A stretch of DNA of 32,275 nt from CAYWPG01 sp964460035 (GCA_964460035.1 CAYWPG010000040.1:1-32275); one strand, 5' to 3'; shown: positions 15,480 to 24,596, counted from the first letter of the stretch. The notes: a model not told the origin generated them from the letters alone. A program made the numbers and translations.

Positions 15480-16568
15480 TCAAGCCATCTTCAATACCGG
15501 CTTGACGGTGGTTCCTTGCTGCGAGTCCTCGAATGCCTGGTTGATGTCGGCGAAGTCGTAGAACTTGATCAGCCGGTCGAAGGGGAAGCGCCCCGCCTTG
15601 TAGTGTTCGATCAGCTTCGGGATGAAGACCCGCGGTACTGACTCGCCTTCGATCACACCGATCATCGCCTTACCTTCGGCCATGAGGTCGTTGTGTACAT
15701 CTATATTCATCTCCGGCGTAACGCCGACGATGGCCGCCCGGCCCAATGGGCGCAGTGCATTTAGTGCCTGCCGCACCACCGCCGGTACGCCTGTGGTTTC
15801 CACGGCATAGTGAGTGCCCCCGCCGGAGGCGGCCTTGATCTCCTTGACCGTGTCCACCTGCTTGCCATTAAAAGCGTGAGTGGCTCCCAACTGTCGGGCC
15901 AGATCCAAGCGGCTGTCGTGCACGTCGACCGCGAAGATCTGAGGGCAACCGGCGATCGCGGCCGCCATGATCGCGCTCAGACCCACCGCACCGCAGCCAT
16001 AGACGGCGATGGAGGTGCCGAACTCCGGCCGCAGGGCATTAAGCACCGTACCGGCACCCGTCTGGATGCCGCAGCCTAGCGGGCCGAGCAGAGTCAGATC
16101 GACATCGTTGTCGACCTTCACGGCGTTACGAGCGTTTACCACCGCATGCGTGCCGAACGAAGACTGGCCAAAGAACGTCGCCAGCTCCGTGCCGCCCTGG
16201 CGCAGCCGGAAACCGCCGTCCTCCATGCGGCCTCCGAAGTTGAGGTCATTGAATATCAGGCAGTACGCCGGATGGCCGGTCAGGCAGTTCTCGCACCTGC
16301 CGCAATGGGCGAAGGAGAGCACGACATGATCTCCCACTGCCAAATCGGTGACGTTGTCGCCGACCTGCTCGACGATACCGGCTCCTTCGTGTCCCAGCAC
16401 GATGGGGTAGGGCGATACGGCAAGATCGCGGCCTACCGCATCGGTATGACAGACGCCAGTGGCGACTATCCTCACCAGTATCTCGTTGGCGCGCGGGTTC
16501 TCCAGGGTGACTTGCTCAATACGAAACGGCTGTTTCTGTGCGTGAGTGACTGCGGCGCGGATATCCAT
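15480..16568 (-). CDS. Zinc-dependent NAD(P)+ alcohol dehydrogenase (aryl-alcohol dehydrogenase-like)
   Basis: This 362-residue medium-chain dehydrogenase has catalytic zinc ligands Cys40 (GVCHTD) and His in GHEGAG. The structural zinc site is the four-cysteine loop 'HCGRCENCLTGHPAYC'. The Rossmann motif is 'VYGCGAVGLSAI', followed by an Asp in 'FAVDVHDSRL', which suggests NAD+. The overall pattern (FGGRMEDG, FFGQSSFGTHAVV, LGCGIQTGAG) matches benzyl/aryl-alcohol and related class III-like dehydrogenases. ATG 16568 has GGAAGGAG seven bases upstream; extending to 16655 adds a non-conserved 29-residue leader. It would oxidise a primary alcohol to the aldehyde, or the reverse; the substrate is not determined. 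Confidence 0.92.
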   Translation of the reverse strand: MDIRAAVTHAQKQPFRIEQVTLENPRANEILVRIVATGVCHTDAVGRDLAVSPYPIVLGHEGAGIVEQVGDNVTDLAVGDHVVLSFAHCGRCENCLTGHPAYCLIFNDLNFGGRMEDGGFRLRQGGTELATFFGQSSFGTHAVVNARNAVKVDNDVDLTLLGPLGCGIQTGAGTVLNALRPEFGTSIAVYGCGAVGLSAIMAAAIAGCPQIFAVDVHDSRLDLARQLGATHAFNGKQVDTVKEIKAASGGGTHYAVETTGVPAVVRQALNALRPLGRAAIVGVTPEMNIDVHNDLMAEGKAMIGVIEGESVPRVFIPKLIEHYKAGRFPFDRLIKFYDFADINQAFEDSQQGTTVKPVLKMA

Positions 16569-16971
16569 GGCAAGACTCCTTCCTTGGGCAAGATTCACCG
16601 CCCCGACGCGAATCGCGTGAGCCCCTTGCCCAGTTCTCCCGCCGGCTGCGCGCACAGACGCGGGCTTGGGGACTTGGCGGGCAGAGCCGGGTGGAAGGCA
16701 GGCCGTCTCGGCGCGGATGTAGGAAAAGACATAGTGTGCGAAGCAACAAAACCAAGCGCGGATGTTGCAGGACCGGTCGGCTGCGCCCAGGCTGCGAGAA
16801 AGCCTGGCTCAGATTTGCCTACCGCATGCGTGACACTCTAATGCCGGTTGAAGTTCTAGAAGATGAACCACAGCTGTAGAAGGGAATAAGCAACCCGCGC
16901 CCAGGCAGGGCGTTGCCGTCCACACTGCACTCCTCAATCAGGCCCTTAAACAACGATTAAAGGGGATCGCG
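16569..16971. other. Divergent intergenic region upstream of alcohol dehydrogenase and deacetylase
   Basis: No protein-coding frame with a recognisable product was found in these 403 bp between divergent genes. A CCAGGC/GCCTGG inverted repeat (16787-16792, 16802-16807) encloses a 9-base loop. A good ribosome-binding site (AAGGGG) precedes the deacetylase start at the right end. Promoters are expected here but no strong consensus stands out. Confidence 0.45.
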
Positions 16972-18063
16972 ATGAAGGACTTCGCGTACCGCATCGCTAA
17001 AGCCTGTGGTCTCTTTCGTTTAAGCCGCCGGCTCTTCCGCAAGCAGTTGCTGGTACTTTGTTACCACGGCTTCGAGGTCAAGGACGAATCGCGCTTCATG
17101 CCTGGGGTTTTTATGCGGGAGGAAACCTTTAGGCGCAGGATGCAGCTGCTCGCCGATCAGGGGTTTCCCGTGCTGCCGCTGGAAGATGCGTTGGCTCGCC
17201 TCAAAGAAGGCACTCTTCCCGCCAACGCGATCGTCATAACGTTGGACGATGGGTTCCACAGCATCCGGACTGTCGGTTATCCGATCCTGAGAGCGTTCGG
17301 ATTCCCGTCAACCCTGTATGCCACCAGTTATTACTCCCTCAAGGGAGTGCCAATCTTTCGCCTGGCTGTGCAGTACATATTCTGGAAGACCACGGTGAGG
17401 ACCTTTCGATGCGAAAACGCTGTCCTCGGAATCTCCGGCGTCTTCGATCTGACTGACCAGGAAACCCGCCACACCGTCTGTTGGCAGATTATTAACCACG
17501 GGGAGGCACTGGACTCCGAGGAGAGGCGGCAGCAGATCTGCGCAGCGCTGGGTGACCTGCTCAAGGTCGATTACGCTGCAATACGCGATTGCCGCATGTT
17601 CGATCTGATGACACCCGAGGAGCTCAAGGAGCTCGACTCGGCAGGCATGGACGTACAGCTTCACACCCATCGCCATCGCATGCCAGTAGGGGATCCGGCC
17701 GCCGTAGTACGTGAGATCAAGGACAATAAGGATCTCCTGGATAAGTGGCTCAACAAGAAATGCCATCACTTCTGTTATCCAAGCGGGCAATGGGCCCCTG
17801 AACACTTCGCGTCCTTGGCGGACCTCGGCGTACGCAGTGCTACCACCTGCGATAAGGGCTTCAATCGGCGCGACACCCCTGAGCTTGCCCTTTATCGCGC
17901 CGTGGATAGCGATACCTTGTCGGATATCGCCTTCGAAGCCGAGGTCAATGGTTTCAGCGAGCTGCTGCGTATTCTTGCCGGGCGAAGGCTAAGGAGCGTT
18001 CGACAACGCCGCTTGGATCTTCTTCCGGATACCCGAGAAGCTGCTCTTGAACGCAACGTTTAG
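16972..18063 (+). CDS. Polysaccharide deacetylase family protein (carbohydrate esterase 4-like)
   Basis: The 363-residue protein shows the NodB-homology fold. It has an early 'LLVLCYHGF' strand with His34, 'VITLDDGFHS' with Asp92-Asp93 as catalytic base and metal ligand, and 'HTHRH' at 231-235 supplying the HTxxH zinc histidines. 'FCYPSGQW' gives the next conserved motif. Such enzymes remove N- or O-acetyl groups from cell-envelope or exported polysaccharides. No signal peptide is evident; the N-terminal basic/hydrophobic patch could associate with membrane. AAGGGG lies six bases before ATG 16972. It pairs with a downstream unrecognised gene on the same strand, suggesting a joint role in a glycan modification step, though no glycosyltransferases are nearby. 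Confidence 0.88.
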   Translation: MKDFAYRIAKACGLFRLSRRLFRKQLLVLCYHGFEVKDESRFMPGVFMREETFRRRMQLLADQGFPVLPLEDALARLKEGTLPANAIVITLDDGFHSIRTVGYPILRAFGFPSTLYATSYYSLKGVPIFRLAVQYIFWKTTVRTFRCENAVLGISGVFDLTDQETRHTVCWQIINHGEALDSEERRQQICAALGDLLKVDYAAIRDCRMFDLMTPEELKELDSAGMDVQLHTHRHRMPVGDPAAVVREIKDNKDLLDKWLNKKCHHFCYPSGQWAPEHFASLADLGVRSATTCDKGFNRRDTPELALYRAVDSDTLSDIAFEAEVNGFSELLRILAGRRLRSVRQRRLDLLPDTREAALERNV

Positions 18064-18335
18064 TCCAAGCACAGCGCCGTATAGCTGCCGGGTAATGCTG
18101 CAGAGACGTGCTCTTGAGTTGCCGGCCCACGCTTGATCAAGGCTCCGAACAGGAGACCGCCTGGGAGTCCTTCGTGGGGGAGCAGGGGAGTGGAGCTGGC
18201 CATATTGAAGGCCTGCGGCTCAAGAGCGTGTCAGCGTGGCAGGGGCTTGATCTTCGCGTACGCCGCCGCAATGACCGAATAAGTGCCAATAAGAAGGCGG
18301 CTCATCCGCTATCCAAATACTCGAGAAACCAGCCT

Positions 18336-19232
18336 ATGAGAGCCACTGCCCGAGCATCGGTCGCATTCCAAGGCCAATTGGCCGACATTCCTCATGCGTT
18401 GGTCGACGCCTGCCTCGATGCCCTAGACGCTCAGTCGCAGACTGCTCCGTATTACGAACTCGCGGAACCCGCGAAAGCGTGGTTTGCCGGCATGGCCGCG
18501 CGCTACGGGCCGCAGCGGGCGGAGGAGTTCGCGCGGGCCGTGCTTAGGCGTGCGATAGAGGGACGGCGCTATATGAGAAGGCTCGTGCGCCTTCCGGCCA
18601 GCGTCAGGTATCTGGCGATGGAGCAGCACGAACGGATTATTAGAAACTTGACCGACAAGCCCTATGGTTTCTATGAGCCGTCTAAGGACATGTTTCTAAA
18701 GGACCTGGGCTTGGCGCGGCTTACTCTCGTGCCTGCAGGGGCGCAGTTAGTCGATCTCACTCGAGGCCCCTCCAAACGGCTGATGCTGAGTGCCGACAGC
18801 AGCCAGGTGTTACGGTTCCTGCGCCTGTACCTGCGGCTTCCGCTTGGGCTTGCACCGCTATTCGAAATCCACACCCACGACGAGATGCTGGGGGACTTCA
18901 ATGAACCTGGCTGGGAGCGGTGCTATGCGCGTATTGCGGAGTTGCTGTCCGTAAATCCGCGCGTGAAGGGGATCTATGGGAGCAGTTGGTTTTACGACCC
19001 GGCCATCGCAACCATAAGCCCGCGGCTTAAGTACCTGCACAGTACGCCGGCTGCCAATGGGGCGTACTTCTTCCATATCGGTCCGGATGAGTCGGGCAAC
19101 GCGATAGCCACGTCACGCACCCGGCGGGAACTGTACCGGACCGGACAATATGTGCCACAGAAGTACCTGATGGTGTGGCACCGCAAGGACATTCTACGGT
19201 GGGCGGCACAGCTCCCGCGGCAGAGGCCATAA
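18336..19232 (+). CDS. Hypothetical protein, family not recognised
   Basis: From ATG 18336 the product is 298 residues; the frame is open back to about 18108, but the added 76 residues look unstructured and the gap has non-coding character. The ribosome-binding site is weak. No signal peptide or membrane helix is clear, though 'RFLRLYLRLPLGLAPLFEIHTH' (about residues 155-180) has a hydrophobic, possibly amphipathic patch. Candidate functional residues include 'EIHTHDEM', 'GSSWFYDPAI' and 'FFHIGPDESGNAIATS', which look like conserved enzyme motifs rather than random sequence. Its place 272 bp after a polysaccharide deacetylase suggests a link to glycan or lipid modification, but I cannot assign a function. 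Confidence 0.72.
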   Translation: MRATARASVAFQGQLADIPHALVDACLDALDAQSQTAPYYELAEPAKAWFAGMAARYGPQRAEEFARAVLRRAIEGRRYMRRLVRLPASVRYLAMEQHERIIRNLTDKPYGFYEPSKDMFLKDLGLARLTLVPAGAQLVDLTRGPSKRLMLSADSSQVLRFLRLYLRLPLGLAPLFEIHTHDEMLGDFNEPGWERCYARIAELLSVNPRVKGIYGSSWFYDPAIATISPRLKYLHSTPAANGAYFFHIGPDESGNAIATSRTRRELYRTGQYVPQKYLMVWHRKDILRWAAQLPRQRP

Positions 19233-19532
19233 GCTGCATCTACGACCTAAAAGCCACACGCTGCGCCCGGCTATCCGCCGGGAGAAGGCGCACTCAGCGG
19301 CCTATTGCTGGTCGCACGACAACACGCAGCACGCGTTAGATTGAGCGTTGGCAGCCTGGCCGACGCTTGGCTCCGGTGAGCGAGGAGGCGTCCGCATCAA
19401 GCCCGACCTTAGGTTCCCAGTGACAGTGGGCCCGCTAGCAAAGCGCCGTCTTGTGCCAGCGACTGACAGCTTTCCAGAGTGTTTCTAGCCATGCCGGTGT
19501 CGCCGTGCCAGCTTAGCGCGACATTATTTAAC

Positions 19533-19546
19533 ATAATATATATTAT
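19533..19546. repeat. AT-only 14-bp palindrome
   Basis: ATAATATATATTAT is perfectly self-complementary and wholly A/T in an otherwise GC-rich window. On either strand it offers TATAAT-like hexamers (the flanking bases extend it to TATAAT on the minus strand), so it could be a promoter or an operator core. No gene clearly follows it. Confidence 0.5.
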
Positions 19547-20075
19547 ACGCAGTACATGGTGCGCTGCTCGGAGACGATCCTCCTCGGCCGGCGGGAACCC
19601 GGGCCGCCTCTCGCCGCAAGGTTGGGACTTGATAAGGCAAGGACAAATTAGCAATGCACAACAAGAAGAAACTCGCAGAAGCGCTGCTTAACGCGGCCTT
19701 TCCGTTGCCGAGGTTTGCGCTCTAATCGGGCGAACACCACGGACGTGGCGCCATTGGGATACGCACCCGACCTCATTGATGGTTGGGAGCCCATACACCT
19801 TTATATCAGCTGGTGGGATTGGGATCGGCAGCGCATCAACGCCTTGCAAGCAAGGATCGCTCGCATCCTTCGCAAAGCGAGCGATAAGACCGTGTCTGGG
19901 CTACACCGCGGTCGTCCATGGCGGCAACCGCGGATATGGTGAGGCGCCCGCATCAAAGCTGACGAGATGGATGTCGAGGCAAGCTGGCCCTAACGATGCC
20001 GCCAGTTCGCAGCTTGACCGCACCATCGGCGGCACGGCTCCACACCAGAACAATGATGCACGGTGCGAGTACATA

Positions 20076-20097
20076 TATATAAGGTGTATATAAGGTG
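20076..20097. repeat. Tandem 11-bp direct repeat (two copies of TATATAAGGTG)
   Basis: Two exact adjacent copies occupy 20076-20086 and 20087-20097. They lie 109 bp from the cardiolipin synthase stop codon, inside the gene-free stretch. Adjacent 11-bp spacing is about one helical turn, which would suit a tandem regulator site, but a slippage duplication is equally possible. Confidence 0.6.
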
Positions 20098-20205
20098 TCG
20101 CAGCGCTGCTCCAGCATCGCGACCACTTGCGCTTGTGTTCTGGAGGAACACCGCCCTGCTCTCGCGGCCGATCAAGACACGCCTGTGAACACCTGCGGCT
20201 GGAAC

Positions 20206-21645
20206 TCACAGCAGAGGCGCTAGCAGTCGCGCTGTCGAATCCCGCAGTCGCAGAACCAGGTTGCGGCGTTGGTACTCTTCGGCATCGAACTCCCGGCAAT
20301 GCATAAGATCGCGGTGGAAGTCGCTCTCCAGTTCTCGAGCCAGGGCCTCGCTGTAAAACACGGCATTCAGTTCGTAGTTAATGCTGAAGCTGCGTATGTC
20401 CATGTTGGCCGAACCGATGCTGCAGATCACGGAGTCTATGCTCAGCGTCTTGGCATGCAGATAGCCTGCCTCGTAGAGGTACACCCGGACTCCCGCACGC
20501 ACCGCATCCAGTATGTACGTGTTGCCCGCCCATGCCGGCAATGGATTGCCGGAAGGCCGGGCGCTGAGCATCACTTTCACCTCCACGCCGGCCAGCGCGG
20601 CGGCGCTCAGGGCTTCGGCGACACTGCGATCCAGCACGAAATATGGGGATTGCAGGTAAACATGGCGCTGCGCCGATACGATCATGAAAAAATAGAGCTG
20701 ACGGATAGCGGCCCAGCGAGAGTCCGGACCCGATGTAAGAATCTGCAGCGGCAACTCTGCTGCGACTTCTACTCGGGGAAAGTAGGTAGACGTGAACAGG
20801 TTCTCGCCTACCGCGTTGTACCAGTCCACGAGGAACACCGCCTGCAACACAGCTGCGCCCTCGCCGACAATACGCACTTGCGTATCCCGCCAGGCGTCGA
20901 ATCCAGCGCCGCCATCCAAGTGCTCGCGGCCGATGTTCATGCCGCCGGTGTAGCCTATGCGCCCGTCTATCACCGTGATCTTGCGGTGATTGCGGTAGCT
21001 GATGGTGTGCAGCCGCCACAGCGGCGAGGTTGGCGATACCTGCACGCCCGCGCTCGCCAGCTCCTCTAGATACCGCCGCCTCAACTGCGCATGCGAGCCT
21101 ACCGGATCGTACAGCAGGCGCACCTTCACGCCCGCTCGTGCGCGCTCGATCAGAATGCGCTTGAGCTCTTCGGTGAAGCTATCGGCGGCCCAGACGAAGT
21201 ACTGCAGATGGATGGAGTGGCTGGCCGCTTGCAGATCGCGGATCAGACGGGGATAAAAGCGCGTTGCATCTTGCAGAATCTCCACCTGGTTGTTGGTGGT
21301 AAGCAAGGAGTAAGAGTTGTGTCGAACCAGCAGCATGAGTTTGCGGTGAGTAGCGCCGCGAGCCTCCAGCCGCCCTATCTCGGCGTCCTGGCGTTGGACC
21401 AGAGCGGCTAGCAACGAGCGGACATGGGCTTGCAGCTCCTGGCGCAGCAACCGGTGCTCCCGGCTGAAGGCCTTGCGGTCGCCGCCGAACAGTATATAGA
21501 GCAGCAGGCCCAGGCCCGGTGCGATGCACAACGCCAGCATCCAGGCCATAGTGGCCTGCGGCGGGCGATTCTGTAGTACCAGGTAGACCCCCGCCGTCAG
21601 TATGTAGACCACATAGAGCACGAAGAGTAGGTCTGTGTCTATCAC
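20206..21645 (-). CDS. cls: Cardiolipin synthase (phospholipase D superfamily)
   Basis: This inner-membrane enzyme makes cardiolipin from two phosphatidylglycerol molecules. Starting at GTG 21645, with GGAAGGGG just upstream, gives 479 residues, close to E. coli ClsA. The start leads at once into two N-terminal membrane helices (about residues 3-20 and 32-52); ATG 21831 would add a 62-residue Arg-rich leader. Two HKD motifs are intact: HRKITVID from His220, followed by GYTGGMNIG, and HAKTLSID from His397, followed by SIGSANMDIRS. The C-terminus 'FHRDL..C' is also typical. It is divergent from an SDR gene with 209 bp between them. Symbol is generic; ClsA versus ClsB type is judged from the membrane helices and length. 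Confidence 0.93.
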   Translation of the reverse strand: MIDTDLLFVLYVVYILTAGVYLVLQNRPPQATMAWMLALCIAPGLGLLLYILFGGDRKAFSREHRLLRQELQAHVRSLLAALVQRQDAEIGRLEARGATHRKLMLLVRHNSYSLLTTNNQVEILQDATRFYPRLIRDLQAASHSIHLQYFVWAADSFTEELKRILIERARAGVKVRLLYDPVGSHAQLRRRYLEELASAGVQVSPTSPLWRLHTISYRNHRKITVIDGRIGYTGGMNIGREHLDGGAGFDAWRDTQVRIVGEGAAVLQAVFLVDWYNAVGENLFTSTYFPRVEVAAELPLQILTSGPDSRWAAIRQLYFFMIVSAQRHVYLQSPYFVLDRSVAEALSAAALAGVEVKVMLSARPSGNPLPAWAGNTYILDAVRAGVRVYLYEAGYLHAKTLSIDSVICSIGSANMDIRSFSINYELNAVFYSEALARELESDFHRDLMHCREFDAEEYQRRNLVLRLRDSTARLLAPLL

Positions 21646-21854
21646 AGCCCCTTCCGATGCACTGCGACCCGCAACGGGCCTATCGTCTGGGAAGGTAGGG
21701 GCTGTTGTAAGCAATTTCGCCGCCGCTGACCGCTGAGCCCTGCGGTAACGGCCCCTTGCCCCGCCTGTCCGCTCTTGCCCTCTTCCGTATAGCCACCATG
21801 TCATGCGGCGTCGCATCCGCGCGCTCAGCAACCGTCATTCAAGGAGGCATAGCC

Positions 21855-22634
21855 ATGACTATCGAGGGCAAGGTCGCGCTAGTAACCGGGGGCGGTCAAG
21901 GCATAGGACGAGCCATCGCGCTGAGGCTGGCTCGGGATGGGGCGAACATTGCGATAGTGGATCTTAACGAGGATCGAATGAACGCCGTGGCCGACGAGGT
22001 GCGCAAGATCGGACGCCAGGCCACGACCTTCAAGACTGACGTCTCTGACCGCGATCAGGTCCGTGCAGCCGTCGATCATGCCGAGTCAGCGTTGGGCGGC
22101 TTCGACATCATGATCAACAACGCGGGCATCGCTCAGGTCCAGCCGATTGCCGACGTCACGCCGGAAGAGGTGGACAAGATCTTTCGCGTCAATGTTTATG
22201 GCGTGCTCTGGGGCATACAGGCGGCCGCAGCCAAGTTCCAGCAGCGTAAACAGAAAGGCAAGATCATCAACGCCTCTTCCATCGCCGGCCACGAAGGCTA
22301 TGCGCTACTAGGCGTGTACTCGGCCACCAAGTTCGCGGTGCGGGGGCTGACACAGGCGGCTGCGCGGGAATACGCCAGCGCCGGCATCACCGTTAACGCC
22401 TACTGTCCGGGCGTGGTAGGTACCGACATGTGGGTGGAGATCGACCGTCGTATGGCCGAAATCACCGGCGCCAAGATTGGGGAAAGCTACGAGAAATTCG
22501 TAAGCGGAATCGCCTTAGGACGGGCAGAAACCCCCGAAGATGTGGCCGGCTTTGTCTCCTACCTGGCCGGACCGGATTCCGACTACATGACCGGACAGGC
22601 ACCAATGATCGACGGTGGGCTGGTTTTTCGTTGA
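21855..22634 (+). CDS. SDR family oxidoreductase, acetoin (diacetyl) reductase-like
   Basis: The 259-residue product is a classical SDR with TGGGQGIG near residue 12, NNAG near 90, and catalytic Ser142, Tyr155 and Lys159. Its closest pattern is the (S)-acetoin-forming diacetyl reductase/2,3-butanediol dehydrogenase group, with 'GKIINASSIAGHEG', 'YSATKFAVRGLTQAAARE', 'TVNAYCPGVVGTDMWVEIDR' and 'YMTGQAPMIDGG'. The Asp in IVDLNED favours NAD(H). ATG 21855 follows AAGGAGG by seven bases, a near-ideal ribosome-binding site, so the upstream in-frame start is rejected. No acetoin operon genes are nearby, so the real substrate may be another vicinal diketone or alcohol. Confidence 0.87.
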   Translation: MTIEGKVALVTGGGQGIGRAIALRLARDGANIAIVDLNEDRMNAVADEVRKIGRQATTFKTDVSDRDQVRAAVDHAESALGGFDIMINNAGIAQVQPIADVTPEEVDKIFRVNVYGVLWGIQAAAAKFQQRKQKGKIINASSIAGHEGYALLGVYSATKFAVRGLTQAAAREYASAGITVNAYCPGVVGTDMWVEIDRRMAEITGAKIGESYEKFVSGIALGRAETPEDVAGFVSYLAGPDSDYMTGQAPMIDGGLVFR

Positions 22635-22801
22635 GTTCATCCGGCTCCGGGCAGCGGCATGCGCTGGGTCTTGACAGGGACCCGGGACACGCCCTGCCCC
22701 GTCATCTCGGGTGCGCTGTCTTCCGGATGCGCAGATTGGGTCAACGGATTACAGCGGCAAGTAGCTCCTTGCTCTGCGGTGACGCGACCTGCCGCGTAGC
22801 G

Positions 22802-22830
22802 CCTGATGGTACCGCCTCACGGCCATCAGG
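22802..22830 (+). promoter_or_regulatory. Hairpin in the leader of the first SulP gene
   Basis: CCTGATGG (22802-22809) pairs perfectly with CCATCAGG (22823-22830) across a 13-base loop. It ends 5 bp before a possible GTG start (22836) and 32 bp before the preferred ATG (22863). It could be a leader stem or the end of an upstream transcript; no T-tract follows. Confidence 0.35.
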
Positions 22831-22862
22831 TCTGAGTGAGTCGTACAACAGGGACGTTGCCC

Positions 22863-24596
22863 ATGTTGCACCGCCTGCTGTGGCCTTTGCGCCGCATATT
22901 TCCTCCGCTGCGGGACCTGAAAGCCGACTTCGCGGCCGGCGTCGTAGGTGGTATCAGCGCTATTCCCGACGGCATGGCGGCAGCGGTCATCGCGGGCGTC
23001 AACCCCGTCCACGGGATCTATGCTTCTGTCGTCGGCCGCATCGCGGGCGGGCTGACTACCGCTTCGGTGCTGATGTGCGTAACGACTACGGGGGCGTTGG
23101 CGATAACCGTTGCCGGGGGCGTTGCAGAGCTTCCCCAGGAGCGCCAGGCCGGAGCCTTGGCTCTGGTGGTGCTGATCGCCGGGGCGATACAGCTGGCGAT
23201 GGGTGTCTTACGGCTGGGCTTTCTGGTCCGCTTCATCTCGAACACGGTCACCACCGGCTTTCTTTCCGGCATAGCCGTGATCATCGTCCTGTCCCAGTTA
23301 GGAGACCTTACCGGTTACCGCAGTACCGAAGGCCACCGGCTCGCCAAGGTATACGACCTTGCCACTCATCTGGCGCAGATCCAGCCGCATACCTTGGCGG
23401 TGGGCCTGCTTACCATCGCTGTGGTACTGCTAGTGCAGCGGACGCGACTGGCCAGCCTCGCCATGATGCTGGCCATGGTAGCGGCTACGCTGGTCACCCA
23501 TCTGTTCGGATGGGAAGATGTGCGCCTGGTGGGCGATGCATACAGCATTCCCGCTTCTCTGCCGCTGCCGATCCTGCCGGATCTATCTCTTCTCTCCGAG
23601 CTGACTTTTACCGGCGTGGCCGCGGGCATAGTCGGTCTGGTTCAAGGTGCAGGAGTCAGTCAGAGCTACCCCAATCCCGACGGGAGCTACCCTAACATTT
23701 CCGCCGACTTCCGCGGCCAGGGCATCGCCAATCTGGCCTGTGGACTGCTGCGCGGGCTTCCCGTAGGCGCTTCCATAAGTCAAACCGCCCTGCTGGCACA
23801 CGCCGGTGCCCGCACTCGCTGGGCAACCCTGATCTCGGGCATCAGCGCTTCCATAGCCATTCTGTTCTTTGCCAAGTTAGTGGAAGCCATGCCCATGGCA
23901 ACACTGGCGGGTCTGCTGGTGGTCGTGGGTTTCCGAGCAATAGCGGTAGAGCAGATTCTGGTGATTTGGAGAAGCGGCTACGTGAACGCCGCGGTCATGG
24001 GGATGACCTTCATCGCCACCTTACTGTTGCCTATCGAGCAAGCGGTAGTGCTAGGCGTGCTGGTGACCTTCGTTCTACAAAATTTCCGCGCGGCCAATCG
24101 CCTTGAGCTTATGGAGTTGATACCCAGAGACGACGGGCTGTATTTGGAGCGCAGGCCGCCCGCTCGGTTGCCCGACCGTAGCGTGACCTTGCTTAGCCCA
24201 CACGGCAGCCTGTTCTTTGCCGGCGCTCAGGTGATGGAATCGCAACTGCCCGACCCTAAGGGTTCCGAACGCCCGGTGGTGGTGTTGGTGCTGCGCGGCC
24301 GCAAGGAAGTAGGCACCACATTCATCGGCGTGGTAGACCGCTACTCTCGCAAGCTGCAAGCGCAGGGAGGCAAGCTTGTGCTGGTGGAGGTGAGCGAGCG
24401 GGTGCTGGACCAGCTACGGCGGACCAGACTGCTGGACCAGCTCGGACCGCAGAACGTGTATCCGGCTACGGAGTTGGTGGGAGAGGCCGTGCGCACGGCT
24501 TATGCGGCGGCCGAGCTTTGGCTTGCGGCCCAGGAGATGGCCAGCGAACGCCGCGACAAGGAACGCGACCAAGGCAATGGGAAAGACGGCTCATAA
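22863..24596 (+). CDS. SulP family inorganic anion transporter with STAS domain (first copy)
   Basis: SulP proteins move sulfate, bicarbonate or other anions across the inner membrane. From ATG 22863 (AGGGA eight bases upstream) the protein has 577 residues; GTG 22836 would add nine. The membrane domain starts at 'ISAIPDGMAAAVIAGVNPVHGIYASVVG', with about ten hydrophobic helices to residue 410, and includes 'VQGAGVSQSYPNPDG' and 'GASISQTALLAHAGAR'. A cytoplasmic STAS domain follows (about 445-560), with 'HGSLFFAGAQ' and 'VVLVLRGRKEVGTTFIG'. The IPDGMA form places it in a subgroup distinct from the common IPQGMAYA permeases. Its stop overlaps the convergent CorA-like gene by 6 bp. It shares many motifs with the second SulP at 28079-29833. 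Confidence 0.9.
   Translation: MLHRLLWPLRRIFPPLRDLKADFAAGVVGGISAIPDGMAAAVIAGVNPVHGIYASVVGRIAGGLTTASVLMCVTTTGALAITVAGGVAELPQERQAGALALVVLIAGAIQLAMGVLRLGFLVRFISNTVTTGFLSGIAVIIVLSQLGDLTGYRSTEGHRLAKVYDLATHLAQIQPHTLAVGLLTIAVVLLVQRTRLASLAMMLAMVAATLVTHLFGWEDVRLVGDAYSIPASLPLPILPDLSLLSELTFTGVAAGIVGLVQGAGVSQSYPNPDGSYPNISADFRGQGIANLACGLLRGLPVGASISQTALLAHAGARTRWATLISGISASIAILFFAKLVEAMPMATLAGLLVVVGFRAIAVEQILVIWRSGYVNAAVMGMTFIATLLLPIEQAVVLGVLVTFVLQNFRAANRLELMELIPRDDGLYLERRPPARLPDRSVTLLSPHGSLFFAGAQVMESQLPDPKGSERPVVVLVLRGRKEVGTTFIGVVDRYSRKLQAQGGKLVLVEVSERVLDQLRRTRLLDQLGPQNVYPATELVGEAVRTAYAAAELWLAAQEMASERRDKERDQGNGKDGS

Larger units (their letters stand above)
19233..20205. other. 973-bp region without a recognisable gene, with AT-rich palindrome and short repeats
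   Basis: This gap between convergent genes contains only short open frames on either strand, none with convincing homology or ribosome-binding sites. Visible features include a perfect 14-bp AT palindrome at 19533-19546 and an 11-bp tandem duplication at 20076-20097. There is also an inverted pair, CCAGAACA (20045-20052) and TGTTCTGG (20136-20143). An imperfect direct repeat (19385-19407 and 19941-19963, 19 of 23 identical) is also present. The AT-rich spots contrast with the GC-rich surroundings. It may be a decayed mobile or foreign segment or hold an undetected small RNA; neither is shown. Confidence 0.5.

Noticed and set aside
18110..18227. Inverted repeat GCTCTTGAG (18110-18118) and CTCAAGAGC (18219-18227)
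   Set aside because: Perfect over 9 bp, but the arms are 100 bp apart with no structure between them and no obvious function; too weak to list as a feature.
19715..19942. 75-codon frame with a protein-like stretch (GYAPDLIDGWEPIHLYISWW)
   Set aside because: No good ribosome-binding site, no recognised family and no neighbour context. It may be a relic, but I cannot support a gene.
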